DNA from: an uncultured Paracoccaceae bacterium
GTDB taxonomy: Bacteria; Pseudomonadota; Alphaproteobacteria; Rhodobacterales; Rhodobacteraceae
NCBI GenBank assembly: GCA_903930735.1
Contig: CAIYZT010000358.1
Span: 1 to 55,652, forward strand
Reading direction: 5' to 3'
Length of the DNA: 55,652 bases
Below the pieces are notes generated by a model, which did no database searches, had not been told where the DNA came from, and saw nothing but the letters and a program-made list of their open reading frames with translations. The stretch's first letter is position 1; each line of letters starts with the position of its first letter. The position numbers were made by a program, and so were the translations under genes. Shown here in pieces: positions 28,426 through 36,490 of this stretch.

Positions 28426-28497
28426 GCGGGAGAAATCTTCCTTTGCTGTTGATATCCGGTGCCTTCGTTATGCTCTCAGCGTGAAGGTGGCGGACCG

Positions 28498-28532
28498 ATG
28501 GGGAAGCGGTGGGCCAAAAGCTGCTTCCCCAT
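28498..28532 (+). terminator. Rho-independent-like hairpin before tRNA-Arg
   Basis: Arms ATGGGGAAGC and GCTTCCCCAT (10 bp, perfect) around a 15-base loop, followed by TTCATTTCT. It sits 68 bases before tRNA-Arg and about 25 bases after a possible -10 box, which would make a transcript of about 60 bases. Confidence 0.55.
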
Positions 28533-28600
28533 TTCATTTCTAAGTCCCGCAGAACTTGCTGCCCGCTTAGAAGCCGTTTAGACAGGGTGGCGAAGATGTG

Positions 28601-28927
28601 GTCTGCGTAGCTCAGCTGGATAGAGCACAGGATTCCTAAAACGAAAGAATTGGGCGCCTCGTTTGGAAACGGCGGGGCGGATCTGCTCAAAGTCGGGGAA
28701 AGCTGAGGCGTGCTTGCGCCGTGCCGATCCCGAGCCAAGCCCGAGGGGAAACCCAAAGGGAAGGTGTAGAGACTGGACGGGCAGGGCCTGGGGGTGCGCA
28801 GCATCTATGGCCAAGGGACAGTCCAGACCACGAACCGACGTCTTTGCGGGATGCAAAGACTAGGGCGGCGAAAGCCGAAGTGGTACGAATCCTGGGGCCG
28901 TGGGTTCAAATCCCGCCGCGGACACCA
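28601..28927 (+). tRNA. tRNA-Arg (CCU), split by an intron
   Basis: The 5' exon (28601-28637) gives acceptor GTCTGCG, D arm GCTCAGCTGGATAGAGC, stem CAGGA and loop start TTCCT with anticodon CCT (28635-28637). The 3' exon (28888-28924, then encoded CCA) gives AA, TCCTG, the T arm GTGGGTTCAAATCCCGC and acceptor CGCGGAC. When 28638-28887 is removed the anticodon arm closes exactly as CAGGA-TTCCTAA-TCCTG. The mature tRNA is 77 nt with CCA. It reads AGG codons. Confidence 0.95.
28638..28887 (+). ncRNA. Group I intron (IC3-like) in tRNA-Arg
   Basis: 250 nt inserted after U36 of the anticodon. It ends in G, as group I introns do. A P1 can be drawn: exon CCU plus AA pairs with UUGGG (28649-28653), giving the required U-G at the 5' splice site. 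Core blocks recall cyanobacterial tRNA-Leu introns: GAGCCAAGCC near 28730, AAGGTGTAGAGACTGGACGG (28761-28780), then GACAGTCC (28817-28824), which gives P7 as GACTG with CAGTC. ATGCAAAGACTA (28851-28862) and a GGC-GAAA-GCC tetraloop hairpin (28867-28876) close the structure. No homing endonuclease gene fits. Position and host tRNA match the known Agrobacterium tRNA-Arg intron. Confidence 0.92.
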
Positions 28928-28939
28928 TCTTTGTCAAAA

Positions 28940-28961
28940 GCCCGGAGTTGATGCTCCGGGC
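28940..28961. terminator. Bidirectional terminator between tRNA-Arg and glnT
   Basis: Arms GCCCGGAG and CTCCGGGC (8 bp) around TTGATG, followed by GTTTCAC on the plus strand and by TTTTGACAAA on the other. It separates the tRNA from the convergent glnT gene. Confidence 0.6.
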
Positions 28962-28969
28962 GTTTCACA

Positions 28970-30277
28970 TTAAATATCCAACGTATTCTCGTTTTCCCAC
29001 TTGGAGAAATGCGATGCGTAGCTGTCCCATTCCTTATGCTTCAGCTTCAGGTAGGCAGAGGAAAACTCGGCGCCCATCATGGATTTCAGCGTCGTGTCTT
29101 TGTCGTAGTCGCGCAAGGCATCCAGCATGTTCAGCGGCAGTTTCGGCGCGTCCGTGATCGTATGGCCCATCTGATACATGTCGATGTCGTGACGCGGCCC
29201 CGGATCCGCCTTGGTCCGCACGCCGTCGATACCGGCCGCAAGGATCACGGCCTGCATCAGATAAGGGTTGGCGGCGCCGTCGGGCAGGCGCAGCTCGAAC
29301 CGGCCGGGACCTGGGACGCGGACCATATGGGTACGGTTGTTGCCGGTCCAGGTTACGGTATTGGGCGCCCAGGTCGCGCCAGACGAGGTGCGCGGCGCGT
29401 TGATGCGTTTATAGCTGTTCACCGTAGGATTGCATATCGCCGCCAGGGCGCTGGCGTGTTTCATGATCCCGCCAAGGAAGTGGCGGCCCTGATCCGACAG
29501 GCCCAGCTCTTTGGACGGATCGGCGAAGGCGTTCTTCTTGCCATCCAGCGACCAGACCGAGATATGCGCGTGACAGCCCGAACCCGTCAGGCCCTTGAAC
29601 GGCTTTGGCATGAAGGTGGCGCGCAGGCCGTGCTTTTCGGCCACCGACTTCATCATGAATTTGAAAAAGCTGTGCTTGTCAGCGGTTTGCAGCACGTCGT
29701 CGTACTTCCAGTTCATTTCATACTGGCCAGTCGCGTCTTCGTGGTCGTTCTGGTAAGCCTCCCAGCCCAGCTCCAGCATATAGTCGCAAACTTCCGAGAT
29801 CACGTCATACTGGCGCATCATCGCCTGCTGGTCGTAGCAAGGCTTTTCGGCGTTGTCGTAGGGGTCGGCGATCCGGTCGCCCTCGGGGGTCAGCAGAAAA
29901 AATTCGGGTTCGACGCCGGTCTTGACGCGCAGACCCTCTTTGGCGGCCTCGTCAATCAGGTTCCGCAGCACGTTGCGCGGCGCCTGTTTGACCGGCTTTT
30001 CCTCCATCACGCAGTTGGAGGCGAGCCAGGCAACCTCTTTCTTCCAAGGCAGCTGAATGGCGGAATCAGAATCCGGGACCGCCATCATGTCGGGGTGGGC
30101 AGGCGTCAGATCCAACCAGGTGGCAAAGCCGGCAAAACCGGCGCCGTCAACGGCCATATCATTGATGGCTTGCGTGGGCACCAGTTTGGCCCGCTGACCT
30201 CCGAACAAGTCGGTGTAGGAGATCATGAAATACTTGACGCCCTTTTCCTTGGCCCATTTGGCGAGGTCCTTCGGCAT
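28970..30277 (-). CDS. glnT: Glutamine synthetase III-type ligase (GlnT/GmaS)
   Basis: 435 residues, the length of the GlnT/GmaS group. The Mg and glutamate sites are visible as GVEPEFFLLT (121-130), GQYEMNW (184-190), MPKPFKGLTGSGCHAHIS (223-240) and RVPGPGRFELRLPDGAANPY. These enzymes join glutamate to ammonia (GlnT) or to methylamine, giving gamma-glutamylmethylamide (GmaS). Sequence alone does not separate the two here. It is the last gene of a leftward cluster with three glutamate-synthase-like subunits, the arrangement seen for both glx-glnT of rhizobia and the N-methylglutamate synthase genes of methylamine users. I favour an amine role but do not claim it. Confidence 0.8.
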   Translation of the reverse strand: MPKDLAKWAKEKGVKYFMISYTDLFGGQRAKLVPTQAINDMAVDGAGFAGFATWLDLTPAHPDMMAVPDSDSAIQLPWKKEVAWLASNCVMEEKPVKQAPRNVLRNLIDEAAKEGLRVKTGVEPEFFLLTPEGDRIADPYDNAEKPCYDQQAMMRQYDVISEVCDYMLELGWEAYQNDHEDATGQYEMNWKYDDVLQTADKHSFFKFMMKSVAEKHGLRATFMPKPFKGLTGSGCHAHISVWSLDGKKNAFADPSKELGLSDQGRHFLGGIMKHASALAAICNPTVNSYKRINAPRTSSGATWAPNTVTWTGNNRTHMVRVPGPGRFELRLPDGAANPYLMQAVILAAGIDGVRTKADPGPRHDIDMYQMGHTITDAPKLPLNMLDALRDYDKDTTLKSMMGAEFSSAYLKLKHKEWDSYASHFSKWENENTLDI

Positions 30278-30304
30278 TTTGGTAACTCCCTGTCGTCTTT
30301 GTTT

Positions 30305-31636
30305 TTATAGCCCGCCGCTATTACGGCCGGGAATCCAGTTAGTTCCTGCGATCGGAACACCAGCCATGGCGGCGGCTTCGATGGTCAGGGCGCAAAGGTC
30401 TTCGGGTTCGAGGTTGTGCAGGTGATTCTTGCCGCAGGCCCGCGCGATGGTTTGCGCCTCTAGCGTCATCACTTTGAGATAGTTTTTCAAGCGGCGCCCG
30501 CCCAGGATCGGATCGAAGCGCGCTGAAAGGGCCGGGTCCTGCGTGGTGATGCCGGCCGGATCGCGGCCCTCGTGCCAATCGTCATAGGCATCGGCGGTGG
30601 TGCCCAGCTTTTGGTATTCGCTTTCCCATTTCGGGTCATTATCGCCCAGCGCAATCAGGGCAGCCGTACCAATAGCCACAGCGTCGGCGCCCAGCGCCAT
30701 CGCCTTGGCCACATCGGCCCCGCTGCGGATACCGCCCGAGACGATCAGCTGAACCTTGCGGTGCATGCCGAGGTCTTGCAGCGCCTTCACCGCTAGGGGG
30801 ATACAGGCCAGAATGGGCATGCCGACATGTTCAATGAACACATCCTGCGTCGCCGCCGTGCCGCCTTGCATACCGTCCAGAACCACAACATCGGCGCCAG
30901 CCTTCACCGCCAAAGCGGTATCGTAATAGGGGCGCGCGCCGCCGATTTTCACGTAGATCGGCTTTTCCCAATCGGTGATCTCGCGCAGTTCCATGATCTT
31001 GATTTCCAGATCATCGGGGCCGGTCCAGTCGGGGTGGCGGCAGGCCGAGCGTTGGTCGATGCCTTTGGGCAGGTTGCGCATGGCAGCCACGCGGTCCGAG
31101 ATTTTCTGGCCCAGCAGCATGCCGCCGCCGCCCGGTTTCGCACCCTGGCCCACGACGATTTCGATCGCATCCGCGCGGCGCAGATCGTCGGGGTTCATGC
31201 CGTAGCGCGAGGGCAGGTATTGATAGACCAAAGTGCGGGAATGTCCGCGCTCTTCTTCGGTCATGCCGCCGTCGCCCGTGGTGGTCGAGGTGCCGGCGGC
31301 GCTTGCCCCGCGGCCCAGGGCCTCTTTGGCCGGGCCGGAAAGCGCGCCAAAGGACATGCCGGCGATGGTGACCGGAATATCCAGATGGATCGGCTTTTTG
31401 GCAAAACGGGTGCCGAGCCAGACATCAGTGGCGCATTTCTCGCGGTAGCCTTCCAGCGGATAGCGGCTGATCGACGCGCCGAGGAACAAGAGGTCATCGA
31501 AATGCGGCAGGGCGCGTTTGGTGCCGCCGCCGCGAATATCGTAGATGCCGGTAGCGGCAGCGCGGCGAATTTCCGCGTTGATGGCCGGGGTGAAGGTGGC
31601 GGAAAAGCGGGGCGGGGTACGTGGAAAATCTGACAT
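30305..31636 (-). CDS. FMN-binding glutamate synthase-like subunit
   Basis: 443 residues, TIM-barrel of the glutamate synthase large subunit (GltB central domain). GMSFGALSGPAKEALGRGA (about 94-112), YLPSRYGMNPDDLRRADAIEIVVGQGAKPGGGGML, VLDGMQGGTAATQD and IVSGGIRSGADVAKAMALGADAVAIG form the FMN and substrate sites. The Cys run that binds the iron-sulfur cluster (about CRHPDW, with CACGKN later) is partly visible. It corresponds to GlxD or MgsC, which make glutamate or N-methylglutamate. The ATG at 31636 was chosen over a 23-residue extension. It follows the GXGXG subunit by 13 bases. Confidence 0.88.
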   Translation of the reverse strand: MSDFPRTPPRFSATFTPAINAEIRRAAATGIYDIRGGGTKRALPHFDDLLFLGASISRYPLEGYREKCATDVWLGTRFAKKPIHLDIPVTIAGMSFGALSGPAKEALGRGASAAGTSTTTGDGGMTEEERGHSRTLVYQYLPSRYGMNPDDLRRADAIEIVVGQGAKPGGGGMLLGQKISDRVAAMRNLPKGIDQRSACRHPDWTGPDDLEIKIMELREITDWEKPIYVKIGGARPYYDTALAVKAGADVVVLDGMQGGTAATQDVFIEHVGMPILACIPLAVKALQDLGMHRKVQLIVSGGIRSGADVAKAMALGADAVAIGTAALIALGDNDPKWESEYQKLGTTADAYDDWHEGRDPAGITTQDPALSARFDPILGGRRLKNYLKVMTLEAQTIARACGKNHLHNLEPEDLCALTIEAAAMAGVPIAGTNWIPGRNSGGL

Positions 31637-31649
31637 ATTGCCTATTGCC

Positions 31650-32339
31650 TCAGTAGGAGGACGCGTTGTCGATGTTGAAAGAATAGAGCGTCCGCGCCGA
31701 ACCATAGCGGCGGAATTCGGAAGGCTTGGCCTTGGTATCTGCCTCGCCGCGCTTTAGCAGATCGGCCAAAAGCGCCAGATGTTCGGGGCGCATTTCTTTT
31801 TCGATGCAATCGGCGCCCAGCGATTTGACCGAGCCGCGCACAAAAAGTCGCGCCTCGTACAGGCTGTCACCCAGCGCATCGCCCGCGTCGCCCAGGACGA
31901 CCATGGTGCCCGATTGCGCCATGAAGGCCGACATATGGCCGATGTTGCCATGCACGACAATCTCGATGCCCTTCATTGAGATACCGCAGCGGCTGCTGGC
32001 GTTGCCCTTGATCACCAAAAGCCCGCCGCGCCCGGTAGCGCCCGCATATTGGCTGGCGTCGCCGTCGATGATCACGCTGCCCGACATCATGTTTTCGGCA
32101 ACACCGGGGCCAGCCGAGCCCTTGATTCGAATCGTCGCCAGCTTGTTCATTCCGGCGCAATAATAGCCGGTAGAACCGCGCACGGTGATGTCCAAAGCGG
32201 CATCCACGCCGGCCGCGATGGCGTGCGAGCCCTTGGGATTGATCACCTCCCATTCGGTCATATTGGTCTGGCCCTTCAGCGCATGCAGCGCGGAATTGAG
32301 CGCGCGCAAGCCCTGCGCGCCAAGGTCAAAGGTCTGCAT
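31650..32339 (-). CDS. Glutamate synthase GXGXG-domain subunit
   Basis: 229 residues, a right-handed beta-helix like the C-terminal domain of GltB. The repeating Gly pattern is clear: GMNKLATIRIKGSAGPGVAENMMSGS, then GDASQYAGATGRGGLLVIKGNASSRCG, then GNIGHMSAFMAQSGTMVVLGDAGDALGDSLYEA. It equals GlxC/MgsB, a separate subunit where GltB has a fused domain. ATG 32339 begins 2 nt after the GATase stop. Confidence 0.85.
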   Translation of the reverse strand: MQTFDLGAQGLRALNSALHALKGQTNMTEWEVINPKGSHAIAAGVDAALDITVRGSTGYYCAGMNKLATIRIKGSAGPGVAENMMSGSVIIDGDASQYAGATGRGGLLVIKGNASSRCGISMKGIEIVVHGNIGHMSAFMAQSGTMVVLGDAGDALGDSLYEARLFVRGSVKSLGADCIEKEMRPEHLALLADLLKRGEADTKAKPSEFRRYGSARTLYSFNIDNASSY

Positions 32340-32341
32340 TG

Positions 32342-33238
32342 TCAGCGCTCCCAGAAATAGACGGTTGCGGGTTCGGGCTCCCACACGCGGGCATTCTCAA
32401 TACCCGGAAGGCCGACAAGGGCGCGATATTCGGACCCAAAGGCGACGTAATCATCGGTTTCGGCCATGACGGCGGGCTTGCACGCGATTGGATCGCGAAC
32501 CACGCCAAAGCCGTTCTTGGTGCCGACGACAAAGGTAAAAAACCCATCCAGATCGGTCAGCGTCGCCTCTAGCGCATTACCAAGGCTCTCGCCGGTTTGC
32601 AGCTTGTGGCTGATGAAGGCGGCGCCGACCTCGGTGTCATTCTCGGTCTCAAAGGTCATTCCCAGACGTTTCAGCTCGCGCCGCACGCCATTGTGGTTTG
32701 ACAAGGATCCGTTGTGGACAAGGCACTGATCGGAGCCAGTCGAAAACGGATGCGCGCCCATCGTGGTCACGGCGGATTCGGTGGCCATGCGGGTATGGCC
32801 GATGCCATGGGTGCCGGTCATCTTGGCCACGTCAAAGCGGCGCGCAACATCGCGCGGCAGGCCAACCTCTTTGAATATCTCGATGGATTCGCCCGCACTC
32901 ATCACCTTTACGTTCGGGCGCAGATGGGTAAGGGCCGAACGGGCGGCCTCCATCTGGGCGACCGGAACCTCAAGAACGGCATGGGTGGACTTGATCAGCA
33001 TCCGCACCGGGGTGCCGATGGCGTTTTTCAAATCCTCATCAAGGGTTTTGAAATCCACCTCTGGGTGCGAGGACTGCACGGTGATCTTGGCGCGGCCCTT
33101 TTGCGGGGCGGAATAGATCGCGATGCCGGCCGAATCCGGGCCGCGGTCGGTCATGGTGATCAACATATCGGCCAAGAGGGTGCCGAGTTGAGATTCAAGC
33201 TTTGGGTCTTTCAGGAAGAGCCCAACGATTCCGCACAT
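32342..33238 (-). CDS. Class II glutamine amidotransferase subunit
   Basis: 298 residues. MCGIVGLFLKDP puts the catalytic Cys at position 2, the mark of Ntn-type glutamine amidotransferases. GHTRMATESAVTTMGAHPFS and VHNGSLSNHNGVRRELKR are the conserved substrate and oxyanion parts. It splits glutamine or passes ammonia or an amine to the FMN subunit and equals GlxB/MgsA. It is the first gene of the leftward operon GATase, GXGXG, FMN subunit, glnT. GGAG lies 8 bases before the start. Confidence 0.88.
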   Translation of the reverse strand: MCGIVGLFLKDPKLESQLGTLLADMLITMTDRGPDSAGIAIYSAPQKGRAKITVQSSHPEVDFKTLDEDLKNAIGTPVRMLIKSTHAVLEVPVAQMEAARSALTHLRPNVKVMSAGESIEIFKEVGLPRDVARRFDVAKMTGTHGIGHTRMATESAVTTMGAHPFSTGSDQCLVHNGSLSNHNGVRRELKRLGMTFETENDTEVGAAFISHKLQTGESLGNALEATLTDLDGFFTFVVGTKNGFGVVRDPIACKPAVMAETDDYVAFGSEYRALVGLPGIENARVWEPEPATVYFWER

Positions 33239-33474
33239 GGCGTCGTCTCCTTTTTATCCGTGTATCAGGCTAGCAAGATTGAAATCCGGGTTCAACTGAT
33301 AAGAAACATTTTTCACCTGTCGGGAAAATCTTTTCGCCGAGCCTGTTTTTCGGGCAGTTTTGCTTGACAGAATGCCGCAGGATCGATTTCCTTTGAGAAA
33401 AAATTTGCCGGATAGGGAAGTGGCGCAGCGGTCGCGTGAGGTCTGGCAAGCAGAGGACCGAATGGGAGGGCTAG
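33239..33474. promoter_or_regulatory. Divergent control region of the amine/glutamate cluster
   Basis: 236 bases between the GATase operon (left) and the small-protein/permease operon (right). The left side shows TTGAAC, 17 bases, TAGCCT on the minus strand; the right side shows TTGACA at 33365 with a weak -10. The XRE-cupin regulator further right is a candidate to bind here. I saw no sigma-54 box (GG-N10-GC) that convinces me. Confidence 0.4.
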
Positions 33475-33762
33475 ATGGCGGACCTTGATCAAAGGATTGA
33501 GGCCATGCACAAACGGGATGTCCAGGTGGCCTGGACGTTTGTGATTGGTCTGTGGGTTGCGATGATTTTTGTCGCTGTGGCGACGTGGGATCTTGCACCA
33601 AACGGCGGCGCGCGGATCATGCTGCTGATCGGCGGCGCGGTGGTTTTGCTGTTCAACACGGCGGCCATCCTGGCGATGCTAAAGCATTACCGCGAAGACC
33701 GCGACTTCATCTATGGGCTCGACATCCGCTTTCTGGATGAAGCCAACAGCGGGAGGGGTTGA
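33475..33762 (+). CDS. Small two-span membrane protein, unknown
   Basis: 95 residues. The start has GGGAGGG before it. It has a polar N-terminus, then two hydrophobic spans (VAWTFVIGLWVAMIFVAVAT, about 18-37, and IMLLIGGAVVLLFNTAAILAML, about 48-69), then a charged tail (KHYREDRDFIYGLDIRF). I do not recognise the family. It starts a rightward four-gene operon with two other small membrane proteins and an APC permease, so it may be an accessory subunit of that transporter. Confidence 0.7.
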   Translation: MADLDQRIEAMHKRDVQVAWTFVIGLWVAMIFVAVATWDLAPNGGARIMLLIGGAVVLLFNTAAILAMLKHYREDRDFIYGLDIRFLDEANSGRG

Positions 33763-33765
33763 GCC

Positions 33766-34146
33766 ATGGCGCATTATACTCCGCCCGTGCAGGGCAAAAT
33801 GGGCCAGCTGATCGACGTGATCGTTCTGGTGGTCCTGACGGTCGGGGCGCTGTTCGTGCCACTCTGGATGGGGCTGGCCGGATCGTCGAAAACCGTGGCG
33901 ACGCCGGTTGAAAACCCGACCTGGGAAACACTGGGCCAAAACCCGGTACAGGCCGCGCAATATGAGGCGCTGGGGTATGATCCAGCGGGTGCGCACGACC
34001 TGATCCTGGCGCGGTTCGACTACAGCTTTTCGGTCTCGGCCGTGCTGATCATGGTCGTGGTGATCGTGGTCTACTACGCGCTGATGCTCAAGTTTTCCGA
34101 ATCCGAATACCGCGACGTGATCGCGGAAAAATTCGACAGCAAATAG
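33766..34146 (+). CDS. Small two-span membrane protein, unknown
   Basis: 126 residues, 3 bases after the previous gene. Span one is IDVIVLVVLTVGALFVPLWMGLA (about 16-38). A loop of about 50 residues, likely outside the membrane (ATPVENPTWETLGQNPVQAAQYEALGYD), follows, and span two is SFSVSAVLIMVVVIVVYYALML (about 87-108), with a charged C-terminal tail. The family is unknown to me. Location suggests a role with the adjacent permease. Confidence 0.7.
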   Translation: MAHYTPPVQGKMGQLIDVIVLVVLTVGALFVPLWMGLAGSSKTVATPVENPTWETLGQNPVQAAQYEALGYDPAGAHDLILARFDYSFSVSAVLIMVVVIVVYYALMLKFSESEYRDVIAEKFDSK

Positions 34147-34155
34147 GGGGCCGAG

Positions 34156-34323
34156 ATGCAAACCTGGAATTACCTGGAATATGCGGCCTGGGGGCTATCG
34201 GCCCTCTTCGGCCTCGCCATGCTGGTGGATTGGTTTCGCACCGACACCACCTATTCCGAAGATGTCCTGACCTCTTCTCGCGAAGGCGAGCTTGAGGCCA
34301 TGACCGAAGAGCACAAGGTATAG
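34156..34323 (+). CDS. Small single-span protein, unknown
   Basis: 55 residues, starting MQTWNYLEYAAWGLSALFGL, with one membrane span near 10-25 and an acidic C-terminal tail (SREGELEAMTEEHKV). GGGGGCCGAG precedes the ATG, the frame is open to a TAG 4 bases before the permease ATG, and the spacing fits an operon. It is too short for usual gene callers, so it may be missed in annotations. Confidence 0.65.
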   Translation: MQTWNYLEYAAWGLSALFGLAMLVDWFRTDTTYSEDVLTSSREGELEAMTEEHKV

Positions 34324-34327
34324 GACA

Positions 34328-35767
34328 ATGGCACAAACCAATATCGGGTCAAAAACGATGGACGGCATGGGGCCGAAGGGCACCAAGGTCGGCCTGCTAC
34401 GCGTCCTGGGACCGGCGCATGTATGGGCGCTGGGCGTCGGGATCGTTCTGGTCGGCGAATACATGGGCTGGAATTTTGCGGTCGGCAAGGGCGGGGCCTA
34501 TGCGGCGCTGATCGCCTGCTGGTTCGCGGGGATCCTCTATACCTGCGTGGCGATGATCGACAGTGAGGTCACCTCGACCGTCGCGGCGGCGGGCGGGCAA
34601 TATACTCAGGCCAAACATATCGTCGGCCCGCTGATGGCGTTCAACGTCGGGCTTTACCTTGTGTTCGCCTATACGATGCTGGAGGCGGGCAATGCGATTA
34701 CCGCCGGTTATCTGGTCTCGGTCGTCGCGGGCATGTCGGGACATGAGGGGGCACTGGACCAGCGGCCGTTCATCATTCTGGTCATCATGTCGCTGGCCTG
34801 GCTGAACTATCGCGGCGTTCTCGCCACGCTTACCTTTAACCTGATCATCACCGCCATCGCCTTTGTCGCCATTCTGGTGCTGTTCGTTGCGACCACGGGT
34901 ATCGTGGGCGCCTCGATCATGCAGCACGGGGCCCTGATGGAGGGGGCGGCGGCCCTGCCCTACGGCTGGATCGGCATTCTCGCCGCCATGCACTTTGGCC
35001 TGTGGTTCTATCTCGGCATCGAGGGCACGACCCAAGCCGCCGAAGAGGTCCGCTCGCCCGCGCGCGCGCTGCCTTTCGGCACGCTGGCCGGGATCATGAC
35101 CCTGCTGATCGCGGCGACGCTGACATGGTATGTCTGCGTGGGCGTGCTGCCGTGGGAGTTTCTGGGTGACGGCGTGAATGGCTCGGTAGCGCCTTTGTTC
35201 GATACCGCGCGGCTTTCGGGATCGACCGGGCTGGTCTGGCTTTTGGGGATCGGCACGCTCTTTGCCACCCTCGCCAGCGCCAATGGCTGTATCAATGACG
35301 CAAGCCGCGCCTGGTTTTCGATGGGGCGCGACAAGTATCTGCCGGGCTGGTTCGGCGCGGTGCATCCGACCTACCGCACGCCCTACCGCGCGATCATCTT
35401 TCTGGTGCCGATCGCGCTGATCTTTGCGCTGGGCGCGCCGTTGGATCAGGTGATCACCTTCTCGATCCTCTCGGGGCTGCTGGGCTATACCTTCATGCCG
35501 CTGAACATCATCATGTTCCGCCGCAAATGGCCCCTGAACAGCATCAAGCGCGGCTACGAGCATCCCTTCCATCCGGTGCCCGCCATCGTGCTGCTATCGC
35601 TCTGCGCCATCACATTCTTTGCGGTGTTCCTCGGGTACGGCACGCAATTGGTGGCGATGATCGGGTTCTATATCGTGGTGTCGCTGTGGTTCCACTTCTG
35701 GCGCTACCGGTTCGTCAGCCGAGGCGCGCAGTTCACGATGCCTTGGCCAAAACCCAAGGGCTATTGA
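34328..35767 (+). CDS. APC-family amino acid/amine permease
   Basis: 479 residues with about twelve membrane spans, of the APC superfamily. GPAHVWALGVGIVLVGEYMG (about 29-48) is the unwound first-helix region where substrates bind, and MIDSEVTSTVAAAGGQY the next conserved part. FWYLGIEGTTQAAEEVRSPARALP (about 233-256) is the usual cytoplasmic loop. It is most like ethanolamine- or amine-type permeases. The operon with three small membrane proteins and divergence from the GlnT cluster suggest uptake of the amine or amino acid used by that cluster. The substrate is inferred. Confidence 0.85.
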   Translation: MAQTNIGSKTMDGMGPKGTKVGLLRVLGPAHVWALGVGIVLVGEYMGWNFAVGKGGAYAALIACWFAGILYTCVAMIDSEVTSTVAAAGGQYTQAKHIVGPLMAFNVGLYLVFAYTMLEAGNAITAGYLVSVVAGMSGHEGALDQRPFIILVIMSLAWLNYRGVLATLTFNLIITAIAFVAILVLFVATTGIVGASIMQHGALMEGAAALPYGWIGILAAMHFGLWFYLGIEGTTQAAEEVRSPARALPFGTLAGIMTLLIAATLTWYVCVGVLPWEFLGDGVNGSVAPLFDTARLSGSTGLVWLLGIGTLFATLASANGCINDASRAWFSMGRDKYLPGWFGAVHPTYRTPYRAIIFLVPIALIFALGAPLDQVITFSILSGLLGYTFMPLNIIMFRRKWPLNSIKRGYEHPFHPVPAIVLLSLCAITFFAVFLGYGTQLVAMIGFYIVVSLWFHFWRYRFVSRGAQFTMPWPKPKGY

Positions 35768-35777
35768 TCCGACCAAG

Positions 35778-35804
35778 GGGCCCGCCGCACTGGCGGGCCC
35801 TTTC
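35778..35804 (+). terminator. Terminator after the permease gene
   Basis: Arms GGGCCCGCC (35778-35786) and GGCGGGCCC (35792-35800), 9 bp perfect, loop GCACT, followed by TTTCCTTTTG. A good intrinsic terminator 10 bases after the stop. Confidence 0.85.
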
Positions 35805-35809
35805 CTTTT

Positions 35810-36490
35810 GTGAAAGCCCTCATGTCCATCAAAATGGTCTTTGCCGTTCTGGCCGCCGTCCTGCTGGTTTGGCTCGCTCGCGCGCAGTGGCTGGCGGCGG
35901 CACGGCGCAAGGCGGCGCGGGCAGGCTATTTCGCCGATGTCGCCGGGCTGTTTGACCGGGTAGTCACCCGAATACAGCCCAACGGCTTTGCGCGGATGAC
36001 CGGGCACCTCGGCGCTCATGCCTTTGATCTGCAAGCCGTGCCCGACAGCCTGACGTTCCGCAAGCTACCCGCGCTTTGGGTGATGGTCACCCTGCCCGAG
36101 CCCTTGCCCCTGCAAGCCACGCTGAACGTGATGGCTCGGCCGACCGGCGGCGAGCCGTTTTCGCATTTCGCAGCGCTGTCCCATAGCCTGCCCTGCCCCG
36201 ATTACCTGCCCGAGGGGACGGCGGTGCGCAGCGATGATGCGGCGCTGGTTGATGCTGGTTTTCTGCAAAGCCCGAGCGCGCTGTTTGCCGATCCAAAGGT
36301 CAAAGAGCTGGTGATCTCGCCCAAAGGGTTGCGGCTGGTGATCCTTGCCGAAGAGGCGGACCGGGGGATGTTTCTTTTGTTCCGCGACGCGGAGGTCGGG
36401 GGCGAGCCTTTGGCTGCTACCCGGATTTCCGCCATTTTAGAGACGCTTTTGGCCTTGCGGGCCGAGATATTTCGGACAAAAGAGGCCTGA
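35810..36490 (+). CDS. Unknown N-anchored protein
   Basis: 226 residues from GTG 35810 (ATG 35822, MSIKMVFAVL, is the alternative). The N-terminus is one membrane span (FAVLAAVLLVWLARAQWL, about 10-28). The rest is soluble without a motif I recognise, with a run of alternating hydrophobic residues and a HFAALSHSLPCPDY segment. It is 2-5 bases upstream of the next gene and beyond the permease terminator, so it belongs to a separate unit. A cytoplasmic or periplasmic role is not clear. Confidence 0.65.
   Translation: MKALMSIKMVFAVLAAVLLVWLARAQWLAAARRKAARAGYFADVAGLFDRVVTRIQPNGFARMTGHLGAHAFDLQAVPDSLTFRKLPALWVMVTLPEPLPLQATLNVMARPTGGEPFSHFAALSHSLPCPDYLPEGTAVRSDDAALVDAGFLQSPSALFADPKVKELVISPKGLRLVILAEEADRGMFLLFRDAEVGGEPLAATRISAILETLLALRAEIFRTKEA

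Larger units (their letters stand above)
28247..28600. other. 354-base gap with LacI operator and a terminator hairpin
   Basis: No open frame here looks real; the minus-strand frame at 28301-28804 runs through the tRNA-Arg gene and its intron. The gap holds a LacI-type operator (28412-28425), a promoter-like pair TGTTGA then TATGCT around 28446-28473, and a strong hairpin (28498-28532). A short transcript or the promoter of tRNA-Arg may lie here. Confidence 0.5.

Noticed and set aside
28301-28804. 167-codon minus-strand open frame before and across tRNA-Arg
   Set aside because: It runs antisense through the tRNA and intron and has no recognisable domain or ribosome binding site.
28721-28951. 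76-codon frame inside the tRNA-Arg intron, as a possible homing endonuclease
   Set aside because: It is too short, lacks LAGLIDADG, GIY-YIG or HNH motifs and overlaps conserved intron core segments.
33239-33474. Sigma-54 (NtrC) promoter for the glnT-type operon
   Set aside because: No TGGCAC then TTGC pair with correct spacing was seen.
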